Part shown: positions 5,738 through 12,268 of the stretch, piece by piece
Layout: every line of letters starts with the position of its first letter
How positions within the stretch are numbered: the first letter of the stretch is position 1
Origin: Bdellovibrionales bacterium
GTDB lineage: Bacteria > Bdellovibrionota > Bacteriovoracia > Bacteriovoracales > Bacteriovoracaceae
Direction: 5' to 3'
DNA: 14,483 nucleotides
NCBI GenBank assembly: GCA_005791855.1
Contig: SXUH01000345.1
Coordinates: 1 to 14,483 of the forward strand
Notes under the pieces: generated by a model
What the model saw: the letters and a program-made list of their open reading frames with translations, nothing else
Database searches by the model: none
What the model was told of the DNA's origin: nothing
Made by a program: the position numbers and the translations under genes

Positions 5738-6217
5738 TCAAAAATATTGCCGTACCAAAACAGTTATAATTCCTGCATAAAAGCCACTAACAACATCGTC
5801 AGTGATGGTTCCAAAGCCATGATAGAGCCGATCGAAATACGATGCGGGCCACACTTTGATGATGTCGAAGAATCTGAAGAAAGAAAAAACCAAAAAGAGC
5901 GTAGGAAAATCTACGGTGCGAACGAAGCTCCAGGTGATGAGCATGCCGATCACTTCATCGATGACGATCCACTGCGGGTCGTGCAGGCCGAACTTCTGTT
6001 GGATTCTTTCCGTCACGAGAACGGCGGCCGCGTAGAGAGAAAGAATCAAGACCATTAAACTATAAATGTTGAAATCAAGGTAGTGTAGTAAGTAAATTAA
6101 TGGAATCGTTGCGAAACTTCCTACCGTGCCAGGTGCTTTTGGAAACTTCCCTGTATAGAACCACGAGAGAAAAATAACACTGGGAATCGATGGATTTTCT
6201 ATTTTTTGATCTTTCAT
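5738..6217 (-). CDS. pgpA: Phosphatidylglycerophosphatase A
   Basis: Removes the phosphate from phosphatidylglycerophosphate to give phosphatidylglycerol, in the inner membrane. At 159 residues it has the family length. Conserved blocks seen: GKFPKAPGTVGSFATIP (23-39), DPQWIVIDEVIGML (80-93), FFRFFDIIKVWPA (113-125, close to the usual FFRxFDxxKPWP; Val replaces the first Pro) and GTITDDVVSGFYAG (136-149, containing the acidic pair DD). Hydrophobic segments lie between them at about 37-58, 60-70, 88-112 and 143-157. The start at 6217 has no clear Shine-Dalgarno. Its codons are visibly more AT-rich than those of all neighbours. pgpA next to recA (often with cinA between) is a known arrangement; cinA is absent here. 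It is divergent from the RelA/SpoT-like gene, with 61 bp between. Confidence 0.95.
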   Translation of the reverse strand: MKDQKIENPSIPSVIFLSWFYTGKFPKAPGTVGSFATIPLIYLLHYLDFNIYSLMVLILSLYAAAVLVTERIQQKFGLHDPQWIVIDEVIGMLITWSFVRTVDFPTLFLVFSFFRFFDIIKVWPASYFDRLYHGFGTITDDVVSGFYAGIITVLVRQYF

Positions 6218-6278
6218 AGAATTTACGTTAGTTTAGCCTTTCAGCGATATTAATGTCCAAAGATGAGAATGACAAAAT

Positions 6279-7520
6279 ATGGTGCAGCGTCCTAGCTACC
6301 TTAATGAGTACAGTTTCAACTGGGAAACATTCGATGTTGTCTGCAGTGGAAAGTCGTCTCTGGATGCGACCAACTACCTCACCGAACTCTACGACAAAGA
6401 CCTGGTGGCCAACTTCCTCCTCGGCTACGGCTTCGACATCAACGACCCGGTGGAGAACGCCGAGCTCTTCGGGATCTTCCAGGAAGCCCTCCAGTTCATC
6501 AAACGGTACTTCCTCAAAGAAGGGAACCCCGATGGCCTGGAGCTCCGGGTCCCGCACTACCTGTACACCATCACCAACATCTCCGAGCTCTTCCTCGCGG
6601 CCACGGGCCACTCGAGCTACAAGCTCAAGACCGCGGAGTCCCTCTGGGCCGGGGTGATCCTCAAGGTCATGCACACCATCCTCCACACGGACAAGGACCT
6701 CCGGTACCGGTACTTCTCGACGATCCAGCAGCAGATCTTCGACCGCTTCTACAAGTTCATCCACCGGGACGAGCAGAACCGGCTCTACCTCCGGAACGAG
6801 GGCGGGGTGACGATCCCGCTGTACGACTTCCAGACCAAGGCGAAGAAGACCCGCGACTCGATCATCATCAAACTCCTCCACCAGCAGGAGAACGTCGCCG
6901 AGGAGCTCTTCGACCGGATCGGCGTGCGGATCATCACCTACAACAAGCTCGACGCCCTCCGGGTGATCAACTTCCTCCACCGGAACTACGTGATCATGAT
7001 GAACAACATCAAACCGAGCCGGTCCCAGAACACGCTGGTGGACCTGGCGGCGTTCCGGAAGAAGATTTTCGGGACCTACCGTGAGGCGATCCGGCTCCAG
7101 CTCACGGAGGAGGCCTTCTACCAGAAGCTCAACGCCCTCATCGAAGAGTGCTCTCCGGGGACCCTCCACCACGAGAACCGGCACTCGTCCCAGGAGTACC
7201 GGGCGATCCACTTCACCGGCCGACAGCTCATCAAGTACCGGAACCCGTTCATGTCGTCGTTCAACGAGGTCCGGAAGCTCGCCCTGAAGGACCGCGAGCA
7301 CCCGCTCTCCCAGGCGCTCCTGCACCTGGACACGTCGCCGATCTCCCGGGACGTGCGCTTCTTCTACCCGTTCGAGGTGCAGCTCACCGACTACGAGAGC
7401 CACCTGAAGAACACGCAGGGCGAGGCGTCCCACCACGAGTACAAGAAGTCCCAGCTCCGGTCCGCCATGAAGCGGATCTTCAAGCCGATCCTCGAGCTCA
7501 ATAACATCAAGCTCGACTAG
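6279..7520 (+). CDS. Protein with a C-terminal RelA/SpoT synthetase-like domain (413 aa)
   Basis: Exact family not recognised with certainty; possibly one of the conserved deltaproteobacterial families known only by TIGRFAM number. The C-terminal half carries, in order, the motif set of RelA/SpoT nucleotidyltransferases: TKAKKTRDSIIIKL at about 186-199 (compare GRVK...SI..K), LFDRIGVRIIT at 210-220 (compare QDIAGLRI; the metal-binding Asp would be D212), EYRAIHF at 306-312 (compare GYRSYH) and FEVQLTD...H......ASHHEYKK at 365-390 (compare VEIQIRT...H..EH.YK; the catalytic Glu would be E366). The Arg of QIRT is replaced (QLTD) and the spacing between the second and third motifs is longer than in small alarmone synthetases. 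Residues 1-180 are helical and unassigned. No ribosome site is evident before the ATG. The 3' end overlaps the convergent hydrolase gene by 14 bp. Confidence 0.8.
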   Translation: MVQRPSYLNEYSFNWETFDVVCSGKSSLDATNYLTELYDKDLVANFLLGYGFDINDPVENAELFGIFQEALQFIKRYFLKEGNPDGLELRVPHYLYTITNISELFLAATGHSSYKLKTAESLWAGVILKVMHTILHTDKDLRYRYFSTIQQQIFDRFYKFIHRDEQNRLYLRNEGGVTIPLYDFQTKAKKTRDSIIIKLLHQQENVAEELFDRIGVRIITYNKLDALRVINFLHRNYVIMMNNIKPSRSQNTLVDLAAFRKKIFGTYREAIRLQLTEEAFYQKLNALIEECSPGTLHHENRHSSQEYRAIHFTGRQLIKYRNPFMSSFNEVRKLALKDREHPLSQALLHLDTSPISRDVRFFYPFEVQLTDYESHLKNTQGEASHHEYKKSQLRSAMKRIFKPILELNNIKLD

Positions 7521-8406
7521 CGGCCTGGTTGAGGAAGAGGGCGATGCGCTCGTTGATGAGCTCCGGGTAGTCCGCCTGGGGAACGTGGGAGCCGTCCTTC
7601 AGGAAGTAGGTCTGGGAGTTCGGGAGGAGGTTCGCCAGGGTCCGCTGCAGGTGGTTCGGGATCACGTTGTCGTTGTGGCCGCCGATGACGAGCGCGGGCA
7701 TCTTCATCCGCTCGATGCAGCCGGCGATGTTCTGGCAGGTCATCTCGTTGAAGAGCTGGAAGAAGACCTCGGCCCCGAGCTGGCTCACGCGGTTGAGGTA
7801 GATCTCGATGAACTCCTTGGCGACCCGGTGGCGGTTGAACCCGGTGGCGTGGATGATCTGCCGGATGAGGGGGTTCTTCCCGCTGGTGGTCCAGATCTTG
7901 TTGAAGACGTCGGGGTACTTCTCGAGGGCGCCGCGGGCGAGGGGGGCGATGAACTCCATGATGTTCGAGTCGAACATGACGTCCTTCACCGGCATGAACG
8001 TCCCGGAGATGAGGACCATGCCCTGGACGAGCTCGGGGAAGTCCTTGGCGAGCTGGAGGCAGACGTTCACCCCCATGCTGTGGCCTAGCATCCAGGCCCG
8101 CCGGATCCCGGTGTACTCGCAGAGGTCGCGGATGTCCCGGGCCATCTGCTCGAAGGTCAGCTTCTCCACGGCCTGGTTCCCGGTGGACTGGAAGTGGCCC
8201 CGGTAGTCGTGGGTGAGGATCTGGAACCCGAGCTTGTCGAAGTACTCGGTCTGGAACTCCCAGTGGAGGCTGCTGCAGACCAGACCGTAGTTGAACACCA
8301 GCACGGGCTTCTCCGGATCGAACGTGGTGAAGTTCTTCACGAAGAAGAGCTGCTCGTTGTCGGCGGTCTTGAAGAAATTGGCGTCGGTGATCTTGAACTT
8401 GTTCAC
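7507..8406 (-). CDS. Alpha/beta hydrolase
   Basis: Alpha/beta-hydrolase fold enzyme of unknown substrate, 299 residues, no signal peptide, so probably cytoplasmic. Visible catalytic set: nucleophile elbow GHSMG at 108-112 (Ser110), acid in GGHNDNVIP (Asp246) and His274 in DGSHVPQADYPELI. The oxyanion-side loop is NYGLVCSSLHW (39-49), and HDYRGHFQS (66-74) matches the usual 'D.RGhG.S' turn. Last gene of the six-gene minus-strand operon. The start is a GTG at 8406 that overlaps the stop of the FHA gene (GTGA, 4 nt), so translation is probably coupled. GC-ending codons begin right at the start, unlike free-standing genes nearby. The 3' end overlaps the convergent RelA/SpoT-like gene by 14 bp. 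Confidence 0.9.
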   Translation of the reverse strand: MNKFKITDANFFKTADNEQLFFVKNFTTFDPEKPVLVFNYGLVCSSLHWEFQTEYFDKLGFQILTHDYRGHFQSTGNQAVEKLTFEQMARDIRDLCEYTGIRRAWMLGHSMGVNVCLQLAKDFPELVQGMVLISGTFMPVKDVMFDSNIMEFIAPLARGALEKYPDVFNKIWTTSGKNPLIRQIIHATGFNRHRVAKEFIEIYLNRVSQLGAEVFFQLFNEMTCQNIAGCIERMKMPALVIGGHNDNVIPNHLQRTLANLLPNSQTYFLKDGSHVPQADYPELINERIALFLNQAASRA

Positions 8407-8810
8407 TTCATCAGCTTTGTTAGTTTTTCTATCAGCGGGAGCCGGGGCGAGTTCTCGGCGAGGAGGGCGTCCACCTTCCTGCCCAGGAGCTCGGCCTTCG
8501 ACTCCTTCGGCGTGTCCTCGAAGCCGAGGATCTTGATCACCGTCTTGCCCAGGCCCAGGCGGTCGCCGACCTTGAGCTTCCGGATGGTGGTGGCCCGCTT
8601 GTCGTTGAGCAGGTAGAACCCGACGTCTCTCTGCGGATGCACCAGGAGCTTGTCCTCCACCACCTCGATGAGGAGGTGCGAGTCCCGGAGCTGGGCGTCC
8701 TCGATGACGAGGTCCCCGGTCTTCCGGCCGAGGTAGAGCATGTTCTGGAAATACCGGAAGCTCGTGAGGACGTTGCCGTCCGGACTCTGCAAGACTTCAA
8801 AGTGAATCAT
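8403..8810 (-). CDS. FHA-domain protein (135 aa)
   Basis: Probable phosphothreonine-binding forkhead-associated domain forming most of the protein. Seen: LGRKTGDLVIED at 27-38 (the GR motif followed by the 'di.i.d' strand), LRDSHLLIEV at 41-50 (position of the S-x-x-H motif; here the His is preceded directly by Ser, so the usual Ser three residues before it is Arg), FYLLND at 65-70 (the 'GtyvNg' strand, Asn69) and LKVGDRLGLGKTVIKIL at 79-95 (the closing 'L..GD.i.iG' strands). A short helical tail follows. GAGAGGG precedes the ATG by a few nt. Only 9 bp separate it from the recG stop, and it overlaps the hydrolase start by 4 nt. The ligand is unknown; the altered S-x-x-H makes binding of phosphothreonine uncertain. 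Confidence 0.8.
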   Translation of the reverse strand: MIHFEVLQSPDGNVLTSFRYFQNMLYLGRKTGDLVIEDAQLRDSHLLIEVVEDKLLVHPQRDVGFYLLNDKRATTIRKLKVGDRLGLGKTVIKILGFEDTPKESKAELLGRKVDALLAENSPRLPLIEKLTKLMK

Positions 8811-8819
8811 AAATCCCTC

Positions 8820-10919
8820 TCAGATAGTATCCAGGATTTTCTGGTCTTTTGCGAGCCTTTCGAAGTGCGGCGCGAGGAGCTCGGGGTGTGTGGCCTCGAG
8901 CTCGTGGAGGTCGCGCACGACCTCCTCGAGGATGGCGGTGTGGGTGATGAAGTTCGCGAGCTTCTTGGCCGCGGTAGAGCCTGATTGATCCACTCCAAAA
9001 AGGTCCCCCTCGCCGCGGAACTTCAGGTCCTCCTCGGCGATGACGAAGCCGTCGAGGTTCTTCTCGATGACCTCCAGGCGCTGGTGGGCCTCCGCCGACG
9101 GGTCCTTGTCGAGGACGAGGAAGCAGAAGCCGGGCCTGTCCCCCCGGCCCACGCGGCCCCGGAGCTGGTGGAGGGAAGAGAGGCCGAAGCGCTCGGGGTT
9201 GTAGATGCTCATGATGGTGGCGTTCGGGATGTTGATCCCGACCTCGATCACGCTGGTGGAGACGAGGATGTGGATCTTCCGGTCCCGGAAGTCCCGCACG
9301 GTCTGCTCCTTCTCCTCGGCCTTCATCTGGCCGTGGAGCATCTCCACCCGGAAGCCCGGGAAGGTCGCCTGGTACTTCCGGAGGCTCTCCTTCACGTTCT
9401 GCAGGTCCAGGGTTTCGCTCTCGTCAATGGCGGGGAAGACGAAGTAGGCCTGCTCGCCCAGGCCCAGCCGGAGCTTCACGAACTCGACGTACTTGTCGTA
9501 GTTCACCTTCTCGGTGATCCTCGTCTTGATGCCCTTGCGGCCCGAGGGCATCATGCGGATGGAGGAGATGTCGAGGTCTCCGTACTGGGCGAGGCTCAGG
9601 GTGCGCGGGATGGGGGTGGCGGTCATGATCAAGCTGTGAGTCCCGGGGCCCTTCGCCACGAGCTTGAGCCGCTGCTCGACGCCGAACTTGTGTTGCTCGT
9701 CGATGATGGCCAGGCCCAGGTTCCTGAACTCCACCGTGTCCTGGAAGAGGGCGTGGGTCCCGATGACGATCTTCGTTTCCCCGCTCCGGAGCCGGGCGAG
9801 GATGGCCCGCTTCTCCTTGGCCTTGGTCGATCCGAGGAGGAGGTCGAGGCCCGCGGTGCCGGAGAGCCCCCGGAAGGACTCGTAGTGCTGGATCGCCAGC
9901 GCCTCCGTCGGACACATCATCGCCACCTGGGAATCCTTCTCGTTGACGACCCGGGAGGCGAGGTAGGCGACGATGGTCTTCCCGCAGCCGACGTCCCCCT
10001 GGATCATCCGCATCATCGGATGGCCGGACTTCAGATCGCGGAGGACGTCTTCGAAGACCTTGGACTGATCGGGGGTGAGCTCGAAGGGGAGCTCCTTCTT
10101 GAAGGCGTCGACGCGGGCCCTCGAGAGCTCGAAGACCGGCGCGTCCTTCCGCTTGATGAACTTCCTCCGGGTCTGGATCCGGAGCTGGTCGAGGAGGAAC
10201 TCCTCGTAGATCAGGCGCTCCTCCGCCGCGTCCTTCTTCCGGAGGTCGAAGGCCTCCGGCGGGATCTTCCCGTGGATGATCTGGAAGGCCTGCCCGAGGC
10301 TCAGCTTCGAATCGTAGCCGAGCTCCGGGAGCGTCTGCGGGATGTTCGCCCAGAGAGACGCCGGGATCAGGTCCAGGACCTTCCGGATGTAGGTTCCGGA
10401 GAGCTTGTTGACCGTCGGGTACTCGATGATGTACGGGCTCGCGGTGGCGTCGTCGGAGATGATCTGCGGGTTCAAGATCTGCTTCTGCGCCTTGAACTCC
10501 TGCACCTGACCGAGGAACCGGATGTGGTCCAGGGCCTCGATCATCTTCTTCTGATTGGGGTAGAGGTTAAACCAGCGCAGGCTCAAGGTCTCGGGAGAGT
10601 GGTCGTCCTTCACCACGGCGAAGCCGTTGTGGAGGAGGATGTTCCCCTTTCCCTTCCTGCCGAAGGCCGGCTTGAGCTCCACGTGGACGATCTTCCCGGA
10701 GCCCTTGAAGTACTGATTGAGGACCGCTTCCGAGAAGGGCCGGGGAGGGGGCATCTTGTGGATCCGGAGGGGGAGGATCCAGAGGAGGTCGTGGATCGTT
10801 CGTATCCCGGCGTCCTGGAGCTTAGCGATGGTCGGAGTGGGTTTCTTCCCCTTGCTTAGCTCGTCGAGCGGGGAGAACCAGCTTAGGGTGCTAGCGGTAC
10901 CGGAGTTCTTTGACGTCAT
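8820..10919 (-). CDS. recG: ATP-dependent DNA helicase RecG
   Basis: Branch-migrating helicase that regresses stalled forks and processes recombination intermediates. At 699 residues it is close to the usual 690. N-terminal wedge/OB region: residues about 40-55 (TIHDLLWILPLR) and 75-150, with LSLRWFNLY at 112-120 matching the 'rwFN' strand. Helicase motifs: Walker A GDVGCGKT (308-315), Walker B DEQH (407-410, then KFGVEQRLKL), TATPIPRTL (433-441), STSVIEVGINIPNA (554-567), and motif VI QLRGRVGRGD (585-594), followed by the GFVIAEEDLKFRGEGDLFG block typical of RecG. The ATG at 10919 overlaps the end of greA by 29 nt; AAAGGTGA about 8 nt upstream and the match to family N-termini support it, and no other Met occurs until residue 56. 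It lies inside a tight operon. Confidence 0.97.
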   Translation of the reverse strand: MTSKNSGTASTLSWFSPLDELSKGKKPTPTIAKLQDAGIRTIHDLLWILPLRIHKMPPPRPFSEAVLNQYFKGSGKIVHVELKPAFGRKGKGNILLHNGFAVVKDDHSPETLSLRWFNLYPNQKKMIEALDHIRFLGQVQEFKAQKQILNPQIISDDATASPYIIEYPTVNKLSGTYIRKVLDLIPASLWANIPQTLPELGYDSKLSLGQAFQIIHGKIPPEAFDLRKKDAAEERLIYEEFLLDQLRIQTRRKFIKRKDAPVFELSRARVDAFKKELPFELTPDQSKVFEDVLRDLKSGHPMMRMIQGDVGCGKTIVAYLASRVVNEKDSQVAMMCPTEALAIQHYESFRGLSGTAGLDLLLGSTKAKEKRAILARLRSGETKIVIGTHALFQDTVEFRNLGLAIIDEQHKFGVEQRLKLVAKGPGTHSLIMTATPIPRTLSLAQYGDLDISSIRMMPSGRKGIKTRITEKVNYDKYVEFVKLRLGLGEQAYFVFPAIDESETLDLQNVKESLRKYQATFPGFRVEMLHGQMKAEEKEQTVRDFRDRKIHILVSTSVIEVGINIPNATIMSIYNPERFGLSSLHQLRGRVGRGDRPGFCFLVLDKDPSAEAHQRLEVIEKNLDGFVIAEEDLKFRGEGDLFGVDQSGSTAAKKLANFITHTAILEEVVRDLHELEATHPELLAPHFERLAKDQKILDTI

Positions 10920-11367
10920 AGACTAAGTCACCTTTCGGGGCCTTCACGACGACCTCATCGCCCTCTTCCTTGCCGATCAGCGCCTTCCCGAGGGGAGAGG
11001 TGAAGGAGATCTTGTTCGGATCGCTCATCGCCTCGTCCTCGCCGACGATCTGGTAGGTGTGGGTCGAATCCTTCTGGTGGTCGTAGATGGTGACCGTCGC
11101 GCCGAAGACGACCTTCTCCATGTGGCTCACGGTGGAGACGTCGATCACGCGGGCGCGGGCGAGCTTGCTCTGGACGTCGAGGATCCGGCCCTCGATGATC
11201 GACTGGCGTTCCTTGGCGGCGGCGTCCTCGGCGGTCTCCTTGAGGGCCCCGAGGTCCCGGGCTTCGGCGATGGCCTGCTTGATCTGCTCCCGGTCGACCC
11301 GGATCAGAGTCGCGAGCTCGTCTTCCAGCATCTTCTTACCCAGCAATGTCATCGGACATTCACTCAT
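10891..11367 (-). CDS. greA: GreA-type transcription elongation factor, tip Asp replaced
   Basis: GreA factors enter the RNA polymerase secondary channel and stimulate cleavage of backtracked transcripts. At 158 residues it has exactly the usual length and aligns with E. coli GreA without gaps over the first half: CPMTLLGKKMLEDEL at 4-18, the coiled coil through about residue 75, and the C-terminal FKBP-like domain with VVFGATVTIYD, TYQIVGEDEA, SPLGKALIGKEEGDEV. At the coiled-coil tip, ARDLGALKETAEDAAAKERQ (36-55) replaces the common [20 protein letters not shown]. The position of the catalytic Asp41 is Ala (codon GCC), and Asn45 is Thr; Glu44 is kept. Cleavage activity may be reduced or changed. 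AAAGGA lies about 6 nt before the ATG. Third gene of the operon; recG overlaps its 3' end by 29 nt. Confidence 0.94.
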   Translation of the reverse strand: MSECPMTLLGKKMLEDELATLIRVDREQIKQAIAEARDLGALKETAEDAAAKERQSIIEGRILDVQSKLARARVIDVSTVSHMEKVVFGATVTIYDHQKDSTHTYQIVGEDEAMSDPNKISFTSPLGKALIGKEEGDEVVVKAPKGDLVYDVKELRYR

Positions 11368-11388
11368 ATCGTTCCTTTCTACCGTAAG

Positions 11389-11679
11389 TTATTTCTTGAA
11401 CAGGGAAGCCGCTTTCGCCAGGAGCTCTTGCCTTTGCTTTTCGGCGTCGTTCCCGCCTGAGCCTATCTTAAAATAGTCACAAAAGTTAGCTTTCTCTTTG
11501 TCCTGAACGCGATCCGCCGACGGTTCCCTGCATTCGTTGTAAGATTTCGGGTCGTAGAACTGGCACATCTTACAAGAGCGGATGTCGGCCATGCAGCTGG
11601 GACAGGTATCCCGTCGGCCCACCAGGACCTTGAAGGTATCAGATAAGGCCTTCCCGCATTTAAAGCACTGCAGTGACAA
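11389..11679 (-). CDS. Small Cys-rich, probably zinc-binding protein (96 aa)
   Basis: Function unknown; this type of short protein ending its core in 'KANFCDYF' is, from memory, widespread in proteobacteria as a conserved hypothetical. Eight cysteines lie in the first 67 residues: CFKC (5-8), CPSC (26-29), CKMC (36-39), Cys50 and Cys67. Three CxxC pairs indicate a zinc ribbon or treble-clef pair. FYDPKSYNECREP and DKEKANFCDYF are the most distinctive stretches, followed by a charged helical tail. The start is taken as TTG at 11679, because AGGAG is 7 nt upstream and the preceding gene's stop is only 1 nt away; the first ATG in frame (codon 30) would remove four of the eight cysteines. greA begins 21 bp downstream, so co-expression with GreA and RecG is likely. 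Confidence 0.85.
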   Translation of the reverse strand: MSLQCFKCGKALSDTFKVLVGRRDTCPSCMADIRSCKMCQFYDPKSYNECREPSADRVQDKEKANFCDYFKIGSGGNDAEKQRQELLAKAASLFKK

Positions 11680-11680
11680 G

Positions 11681-12187
11681 TTAAAACTCCTGACCGACTC
11701 CTACCCCTAAGCCGAGGTTATTACTCGAACCGGTCGGGGCGAAGAAGATCTTCGGGGTGTTTCTTTTGTTATATTCCTGGATGGATTTGGAAAGCAAGTA
11801 CTCGTTGTTAAATTCCCGGGTGGTTGAGAAAAGGTAGTTGATCGCGATCACTCCGATCCCGCCGATCAGGAGGAAGTTCTGGCTCAGGAGCGGATCGGTC
11901 TTCTTGTCAGAGGTCCGCAGGAGCCCGGCGAGGATCATCCCCGTGCCGAGAGTGCTTCCGACCGCGCTCTTCCAGGTGGAGCGGTTGTTCTCCTGGTACT
12001 CGTCCAGGAGGGCCTTGGAGACCTGGTCCTTCTCCAGGTAGTAGCGCAGGCCCTCGCCCTTGTTATTACTGCTGACATCCACCAGGACGTCTTGGTAGTT
12101 AATGGTAGCGACCCGGCTACAGGTTTCCGCCCCCCAGCCCAGGACCGATGCGAAGAGGAAGAGGAGAGAAATGGTCAGTTTAAGCAT
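11681..12187 (-). CDS. Small exported or membrane protein of unknown function (168 aa)
   Basis: Not recognised. Residues 1-20 are a signal peptide (MLKLTISLLFLFASVLGWGA, cleavage near GWGA-ET). Two further hydrophobic, Gly-rich segments, about 73-91 (SAVGSTLGTGMILAGLL) and 103-121 (QNFLLIGGIGVIAINYLF), look like a membrane hairpin. Between the signal and the first segment lies a charged helical stretch (GLRYYLEKDQVSKALLDEYQ), and the C-terminus is Gly/Asn-rich (NLGLGVGVGQEF), reminiscent of a final outer-membrane-like strand, though too little is seen to claim that. It is the first gene of the six-gene minus-strand operon, 1 bp before the Cys-rich gene. No clear Shine-Dalgarno precedes its ATG. 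It is divergent from the UbiB-family gene across 81 bp of AT-rich DNA. Confidence 0.8.
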   Translation of the reverse strand: MLKLTISLLFLFASVLGWGAETCSRVATINYQDVLVDVSSNNKGEGLRYYLEKDQVSKALLDEYQENNRSTWKSAVGSTLGTGMILAGLLRTSDKKTDPLLSQNFLLIGGIGVIAINYLFSTTREFNNEYLLSKSIQEYNKRNTPKIFFAPTGSSNNLGLGVGVGQEF

Positions 12188-12268
12188 GGGTAAATAATTC
12201 TATCGGGTGAAACATTAGTTCTGGGAGGGATTTTAACTTACCATAAAATAAAAAGCGACTAACTAATT

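Noticed and set aside
6228..7436. A 402-codon open frame on the minus strand opposite the RelA/SpoT-like gene
   Set aside because: Its product is a low-complexity string of Val, Glu, Leu, Asp and Arg produced by reading GC-ending codons backwards; no ribosome site and no motifs, while the plus strand carries clear family motifs.
8985..10859. A 624-codon open frame on the plus strand opposite recG
   Set aside because: Low-complexity Leu/Glu/Val/Asp/Arg translation caused by the antisense of a GC3-biased gene. RecG on the other strand has all helicase motifs.
12188..12268. Paired divergent promoters with full -35/-10 elements
   Set aside because: The 81-bp gap is AT-rich and has -10-like hexamers on both strands (TAAAAT at 12244 on plus, TAGAAT on minus), but no acceptable -35 at the right distance, so no promoter is called.
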